Shown here: positions 28,336-32,139 of the stretch, one piece after another
Position numbering within the stretch: position 1 is the first letter of the stretch
Layout: every line of letters begins with the position of its first letter
Assembly: GCA_030448185.1 (NCBI GenBank)
Contig: JAUJNL010000056.1
Span: 1-32,139 of the forward strand
Direction: 5' to 3'
Length of the DNA stretch: 32,139 nucleotides
Source of the DNA: Cytophagales bacterium
GTDB taxonomy: Bacteria; Bacteroidota; Bacteroidia; Cytophagales; 172606-1
Notes under the pieces: model-generated
The model's database searches: none
The model's input: only the letters and a program-made list of their open reading frames with translations
What the model was told of the DNA's origin: nothing
Program-made: the position numbers and the translations under genes

Positions 28336-28907
28336 TCAGTTAACTTTTTCATCAGGGTCCACCTCCTCAGGGTTTCCTGTTGACTCATCCAGGTACACAT
28401 CCAATAATCCATCAGGCAGGTTTACGGCCAGTTCTTTTGTAGTATGATTAGGGCTCTTCACAATATCATCCGCTATCGGAATCAATACTTCCTTGCCTTG
28501 GTAATGCATCACAAGCAGGTCCTGATGGGGCATTTCGTATACGTTTTCTATGGCACCTAAGCGTCCCTGCACTGCATCCACTACCTGATAGCCAATAATT
28601 TCGTGGTAGTAAAATTGCCCGTCTTCCAACTGGGGCAGTTTCACCAATGGCAGATAGACAGGGCAGCCAATCAGCGATTGAGCTATTTCCTGCGAATCAA
28701 CGTCTTCAAGCTTTACTACGGCTTTATTTTCCTGCAACCGTATCTCATCCACGAAGTATGGAACCAGATTCCCTTTACCAGTATAAAAAAAGAGTCTATG
28801 GCTTGGTAAGCCGAAGAGTCATCTACATCCAGCGTTAAAACAAGTTCTCCGCGGACCCCATGGGTGCGAGTTATGTATCCAAACTCATAGCAGTCTTCAA
28901 TCCGCAT
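28336..28907 (-). pseudogene. rimM: 16S rRNA processing protein RimM, split at an A7/T7 run
   Basis: RimM helps mature the 30S head by binding S19. The N-terminal PRC-like/RimM part reads DCYEFGYITRTHGVRGELV and VLTLDVDDSSAYQAIDS. The frame fails in a T7 run (A7 on the plus strand, 28785-28791). One more T gives FFYTGKGNLVPYFVDEIRLQ and joins the intact second half (ENKAVVKLEDVDSQEIAQSL, then IGYQVVDAVQGRLG and VLIPIADDIV). Repaired length is about 190 residues. A Shine-Dalgarno AAGGAG precedes the ATG at 28907. Confidence 0.9.
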
Positions 28908-29098
28908 ATTTCAGAAACTCCTTAATTTATCCCTCTGCCAGTTTTCTAATTGCCTCACTGTATATTATGTCCCCAGATGTGAATCAGGCAGAATTGATTT
29001 CTGGCCTTTCATCCAAAAAGTATATCTGGTTATCAGATTACACTGAATTTATCTTTTACTTTCCAACTCAGGCCTTAAATGGGGAACTGGAACATAAT

Positions 29099-29132
29099 GA
29101 AAAAAAGAGGTAAGAAATGTTTCTTACCTCTT
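29099..29132 (-). terminator. rpsP terminator
   Basis: A 13-bp perfect inverted repeat (29105-29117 with 29120-29132) has a 2-base loop and T6 on the minus strand, 20 bases after the rpsP stop. It separates rpsP from rimM transcriptionally. Confidence 0.85.
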
Positions 29133-29152
29133 AAAAATCATTCAAAATAAGT

Positions 29153-29662
29153 TTAAACTCCTTCCTGAGGCGCATTCTCCTCTGCAGCTGGTGCTTGAGC
29201 AGGAGGCGTATTTTTTAGTCTGATTGCGTCAGCACGGGCTTGATTCTTCTTAACTTCGGCGTCCAGACGAGCTTTCGCTTCATCAGACTTCTGCTTAGCC
29301 AGCATGTCCACTTTGCCCGAGATCTTTGCTTCCTTCTGTTGCTTCCAGGCTTCGTATTTAGCATCTGCTTGCTCCTGAGTTAAGGCACCTTTGCGTATAC
29401 CACCGTGCAGGTGCTTCCGGAACAGCACGCCTTTATAATTAAGCATAGCCCTTACTGTGTCGGTAGGCTGAGCGCCATTTAATACCCACTGCAGAGCTTT
29501 ATCTTCATCCAGAATAATGGTAGCAGGGTTCGTGTTAGGATTGTAAGTACCGATTTTCTCGATAAAACGACCATCACGTGGTGATCTTGCATCGGCTACT
29601 ACCACATCGTATAGAGCCAGTTTTTTACGACCCCGGCGGGTCAATCTGATTTTAACTGCCAT
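29153..29662 (-). CDS. rpsP: 30S ribosomal protein S16
   Basis: The 169-residue protein has the S16 core in the first 80 or so residues ([57 protein letters not shown]). A long charged tail rich in Lys, Glu and Ala (about 95-169) follows, ending in [19 protein letters not shown]. Such tails are normal for Bacteroidetes S16. It is upstream of rimM and trmD on the same strand, but a strong terminator follows it. Confidence 0.96.
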   Translation of the reverse strand: MAVKIRLTRRGRKKLALYDVVVADARSPRDGRFIEKIGTYNPNTNPATIILDEDKALQWVLNGAQPTDTVRAMLNYKGVLFRKHLHGGIRKGALTQEQADAKYEAWKQQKEAKISGKVDMLAKQKSDEAKARLDAEVKKNQARADAIRLKNTPPAQAPAAEENAPQEGV

Positions 29663-29712
29663 TTGTATAATCCGTTAGTGACGGAACCCGTCCGTCCTGT
29701 TTTTTAGAGGCG

Positions 29713-29720
29713 CAAATATA
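29713..29720 (-). promoter_or_regulatory. Putative -7 element of the rpsP promoter
   Basis: TATATTTG on the minus strand matches TAnnTTTG, about 50 bases before the rpsP start. The -33 element 19 bases upstream is only GATG, so the match is partial. Confidence 0.5.
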
Positions 29721-29760
29721 CCATTTAATATAGTAGGATCATCATAAAAACTTAATCTTC

Positions 29761-29821
29761 TGGTCATAAAAATTGCCTGCCCTTTTGAGAGCAGGCAATT
29801 TTTATGACCAGGCAATTTTTA
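29761..29821 (-). terminator. 20-bp perfect hairpin with a third partial arm copy
   Basis: TGGTCATAAAAATTGCCTGC (29761-29780) pairs fully with 29791-29810 around a 10-base loop. The stem contains A5/T5 tracts and can act in both directions. Part of the right arm (CAGGCAATTTTTAT) is repeated again at 29809-29821. It ends the transcript of the SPOR-like gene. Confidence 0.85.
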
Positions 29822-29840
29822 TAGCTATGTTTATAGTATA

Positions 29841-30458
29841 TTATTTCGTCGATACTACGCCTTCCAGTACATCTTTGATATCTACCCGTCTGCCATCCCT
29901 ATACGCTACAATCCAAGCATCTTTTACCCCCATTTCACGCAGGTATTTCTTGAAAGTATCGGCTTCCCAGTAATCGCCAAAGTAACCTAGTGAATACTTC
30001 TTTGTGCCATCAGAGTCTACATCCCCACTGAAGTTTTGATTATTTTCGAAATACTTAGTAAGGTCTTTGTTTTTAAAAGCCCCAATCTGTACTTTAAAAA
30101 CAACGCCTCTTTCACTTACTTTACCATTGTTACGCGTAACGTTACTAGACTGTTCCTCGGATAGCTTCTGTTCGGCACTTTTCAGCTGAGCTTGCAGTTT
30201 TTCAACTTCTGAATTCCTGGCGTTCAGGTCGGTTTCCATTGTTACTACTTTACCGTTAAGCTGATTAAGTTCAGTCTTTAAACCATCCCTTTCTTCTACC
30301 AACGCTTTGTATTGCATAGGATCGAGATCCTTCAGCAATTTTTTCCATTCTTTTTCGGATGCTTTTTCTTCTTTGGATTTCTTGGTCTTCTGGGCGTAAG
30401 CACCAGTTACCGCACCAAAACCAATAAGTAATAAAATCAGGATGAGGGTCTTCTTCAT
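29841..30458 (-). CDS. Secreted coiled-coil protein with SPOR-like C-terminus
   Basis: The 205-residue protein has a signal peptide (MKKTLILILLLIGFGAVTGAYAQ). A coiled coil (about 50-105, GLKTELNQLNGKVVTMETDL) and a C-terminal part VVFKVQIGAFKNKDLTKYF with YSLGYFGDYWEADTFKKYL follow. The last part is a SPOR-like repeat, which usually binds denuded septal peptidoglycan. It would act in the periplasm or outer membrane. The exact role is unknown. Confidence 0.8.
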   Translation of the reverse strand: MKKTLILILLLIGFGAVTGAYAQKTKKSKEEKASEKEWKKLLKDLDPMQYKALVEERDGLKTELNQLNGKVVTMETDLNARNSEVEKLQAQLKSAEQKLSEEQSSNVTRNNGKVSERGVVFKVQIGAFKNKDLTKYFENNQNFSGDVDSDGTKKYSLGYFGDYWEADTFKKYLREMGVKDAWIVAYRDGRRVDIKDVLEGVVSTK

Positions 30459-30729
30459 GATAGCAAATGAATAATTAAGATAGCTTTGATAGATTGGTTA
30501 GTATTTGAGAAATCAGGCATCTACATCCAGTCCTTCCAATTATTTATACTTGGTTGTTTTGCCGGTTTTTTGCGCGACTATCCTAGGGATAAAGGTTTTT
30601 GTATACCGGATTTGCCCGAATTAGTAAGAATATACTGTTGCTATATAATCTTCCGGCTTTTCAATAACCTTCTGTAAATGTGGCAGTTTCGCAACTTATA
30701 ATTCTCTGACCGTAAAAATAGAACTTAAG

Positions 30730-30752
30730 AAAAGATTAAGGCTAATCTTTTT
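30730..30752. terminator. Hairpin in the intergenic region
   Basis: AAAAGATTA (30730-30738) pairs with TAATCTTTT (30743-30751) around AGGC, followed by T. It is AT-rich, and no gene clearly ends into it, so its role is unclear. Confidence 0.4.
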
Positions 30753-30866
30753 AGAGGTAAACATACATTGTCGATTTCCCGGAAACACATTACCTTAAAA
30801 GGCAACTATAAAAAATTGTATCAGCAGAAACCAGTTGGGGTATTTAAGAAACAAAGGCTAGATTTT

Positions 30867-30972
30867 TTATCCACAAATTCGTAAAGGTTATCCACACGAA
30901 GTAAACGTGTGTTTCTAACTGCCTGTTTAATAGACAGATACGACTGTAGATCACTAGGTCTTATGTGGATAA
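30867..30972. promoter_or_regulatory. Cluster of three perfect DnaA boxes
   Basis: TTATCCACA occurs at 30867 and 30888 (21 bases apart, two helical turns). The reverse complement TGTGGATAA occurs at 30964, giving three perfect copies within 106 bases. Confidence 0.75.
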
Positions 30973-31144
30973 GACAAGGGAGTAAATGAATTCCGGGACT
31001 AAAGTATAAACTTCTGTAACAAAAAACAATATTTGTAGGGTTGAAAATATTTTTTTGGTTATAGCAATTTTTTCCTAAAATTTAGCCACCCGATTATAAA
31101 TCATTACATCGATCTGTTTATAGTTGCGGGTTACCCAAATAAGC

Positions 31145-32139
31145 ATGAAGGCTATCATTCCCGTTGCCGGCATTGGTTCTATGCTCCGGCCTCATACACA
31201 TACTCAACCTAAAGCTTTGGTGCCGGTAGCCGGTAAACCAATACTAGCGCATATAATTGACATGCTGACTGAGGTTGGGATTCATGACTTTGTGCTGGTG
31301 ATTGGGTACCTAGGGGATAAAATTGTTAAGTATGTCCGGAATACCTATCCCGATCTGAGTATACAGTATGTGCTGCAGGAACCACGAGAGGGATTGGGCC
31401 ATGCCATATGGCTCACGCGTTCACATCTGATGCAGGAGAAAGAAACATTGATTGTACTTGGGGATACGATTGTAAATGTGGATTTGCCTACTGTGCTCAA
31501 CTCCCCTTACTCGGTATTAGGTGTTAAAAAAGTAAATAACCCGGGTGCTTTTGGGGTAGCTGAAGTTGACGCCTCAGGAGTTATTCACAAGCTGGTTGAG
31601 AAACCCAAAATCCCTAAGTCTAATCTTGCACTAGTTGGGATTTACAAGATTGTAGATGTGCCTCTGCTGTTATCGGCATTAGACTATATTATTGAGAATA
31701 AAGTGAAAACGCAGAATGAGTATCACCTCACCGACGCCCTGATGAGGATGATTGAACAAGGGGCCCGCATGATTACTCTTCAGGTAAATAACTGGTATGA
31801 CTGCGGTAAAAAGGAGACTTTGCTAGAGGCCAATGCTATTCTGTTGAACAAAAGCGGTTTTAAGCATTCTGCTTATCCGCAGTTTCCCGGTACCATTATT
31901 ATTCCTCCGGTAAGTATTGGTACAGATTGCAAAATCCAAGCTTCAATTATAGGACCCAATGTGGCTATTGGGGATAACACCAGTATCCAATATTCAATCA
32001 TTCAGAATAGTATTATTGGCTCCTTCTCCGAATTGGAACACACATTGCTTAATCAATCAATTATCGGCAACGATACCTCTCTGAAAGGAATGAGTCAAAG
32101 TCTCAATATCGGCGACAACACTGAAATTAACTTTAGCCG
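31145..32139 (+). CDS. Sugar-phosphate nucleotidyltransferase, 3' partial
   Basis: About 331 residues are visible and the frame runs off the window. It has the N-terminal nucleotidyltransferase fold (MKAIIPVAGIG, then QPKALVPVAGKPILAHIIDM) with VLGDTIVNVDL (Asp of the metal site) and NNPGAFGVAEVD. The C-terminal left-handed beta-helix has hexapeptide repeats (IIPPVSIGTDCKI, then ASIIGPNVAIGDNTSI). It would make an NDP-sugar from a sugar 1-phosphate, for nucleotide-sugar and surface-glycan synthesis. In the signature GxG[S/T]RLRP the Arg reads Met (GIGSMLRP). The specific sugar is not decided. Confidence 0.88.
   Translation, partial: MKAIIPVAGIGSMLRPHTHTQPKALVPVAGKPILAHIIDMLTEVGIHDFVLVIGYLGDKIVKYVRNTYPDLSIQYVLQEPREGLGHAIWLTRSHLMQEKETLIVLGDTIVNVDLPTVLNSPYSVLGVKKVNNPGAFGVAEVDASGVIHKLVEKPKIPKSNLALVGIYKIVDVPLLLSALDYIIENKVKTQNEYHLTDALMRMIEQGARMITLQVNNWYDCGKKETLLEANAILLNKSGFKHSAYPQFPGTIIIPPVSIGTDCKIQASIIGPNVAIGDNTSIQYSIIQNSIIGSFSELEHTLLNQSIIGNDTSLKGMSQSLNIGDNTEINFS

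Larger units (their letters stand above)
30459..31144. other. AT-rich intergenic region with DnaA boxes, candidate oriC
   Basis: The 686-base gene-free region has three perfect DnaA boxes TTATCCACA: 30867-30875 and 30888-30896 on the plus strand, and 30964-30972 inverted. AT-rich stretches at 31033-31087 could melt. The flanking genes are divergent: minus on the left, plus on the right. A terminator-like hairpin lies at 30730-30751. The boxes are seen; origin function is inferred. Confidence 0.6.

Noticed and set aside
29153..29400. Long charged tail of S16 as a novelty
   Set aside because: Extended S16 C-termini are common in Bacteroidetes.
30486..30677. Plus-strand 63-codon frame in the intergenic region
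   Set aside because: It has no ribosome binding site or family pattern, lies in AT-rich DNA and is shorter than chance expectation would exclude.

Overview
The window looks like a chromosomal segment of a Bacteroidota bacterium, probably a Cytophagales relative. This rests on rpsP with a long charged tail, the START-like/LptF pair, bacillithiol deacetylase BshB1, a Bacteroidetes-type tyrosine integrase, and promoters of the form TTTG-N19-TAnnTTTG (for example before tRNA-Thr). The genus cannot be read from the sequence.

Layout. (1) Positions 1-8.0 kb are the right part of an integrated phage-like element. It holds a tape measure protein cut by the window edge, a terminase small-subunit-like protein, three tandem paralogous small ORFs, a coiled-coil protein, a small HExxH protein and a prohead-protease-like protein. 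Two cargo-like genes follow on the opposite strand (an outer-membrane beta-barrel and a multi-pass membrane protein), then the integrase and a repeat-rich att-like region. (2) Positions 8.2-9.7 kb hold a split membrane protein, the 3' remnant of a type I restriction specificity gene (hsdS) interrupted by a 154-bp MITE with an 8-bp target duplication, and tRNA-Met. (3) Positions 9.9-19.7 kb are housekeeping: START-like protein, LptF/G permease, rpsO-pnp, rpoD, trxB, an M23/LysM peptidase and bshB1. (4) Positions 19.8-27.5 kb hold a broken GH63-like glucosidase, tRNA-Thr, a methyltransferase with an in-frame TAG, an acyltransferase-3, an SGNH lipoprotein and a glutaminyl cyclase/M28 peptidase. 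(5) Positions 27.6-30.5 kb hold trmD, rimM, rpsP and a SPOR-like secreted protein, all on the minus strand. (6) Positions 30.46-31.14 kb are a 686-bp AT-rich intergenic region with three perfect DnaA boxes, a candidate replication origin. A nucleotidyltransferase leaves it rightward and runs off the window.

The most striking global feature is that many chromosomal genes are broken while all phage-region genes are open. Broken genes include ones normally essential (rpoD, trmD, lptF), plus rimM and trxB. Several lesions lie in homopolymers. Either this stretch has many uncorrected indels, or the chromosome copy is decaying. The sequence alone cannot decide.

No clearly new multi-gene system is proven. 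The best candidates for something undescribed are the MITE with its two hairpins of opposite-orientation core, the tandem paralogous phage ORFs, the prohead-protease-like protein lacking the expected His and Ser, and the putative oriC.
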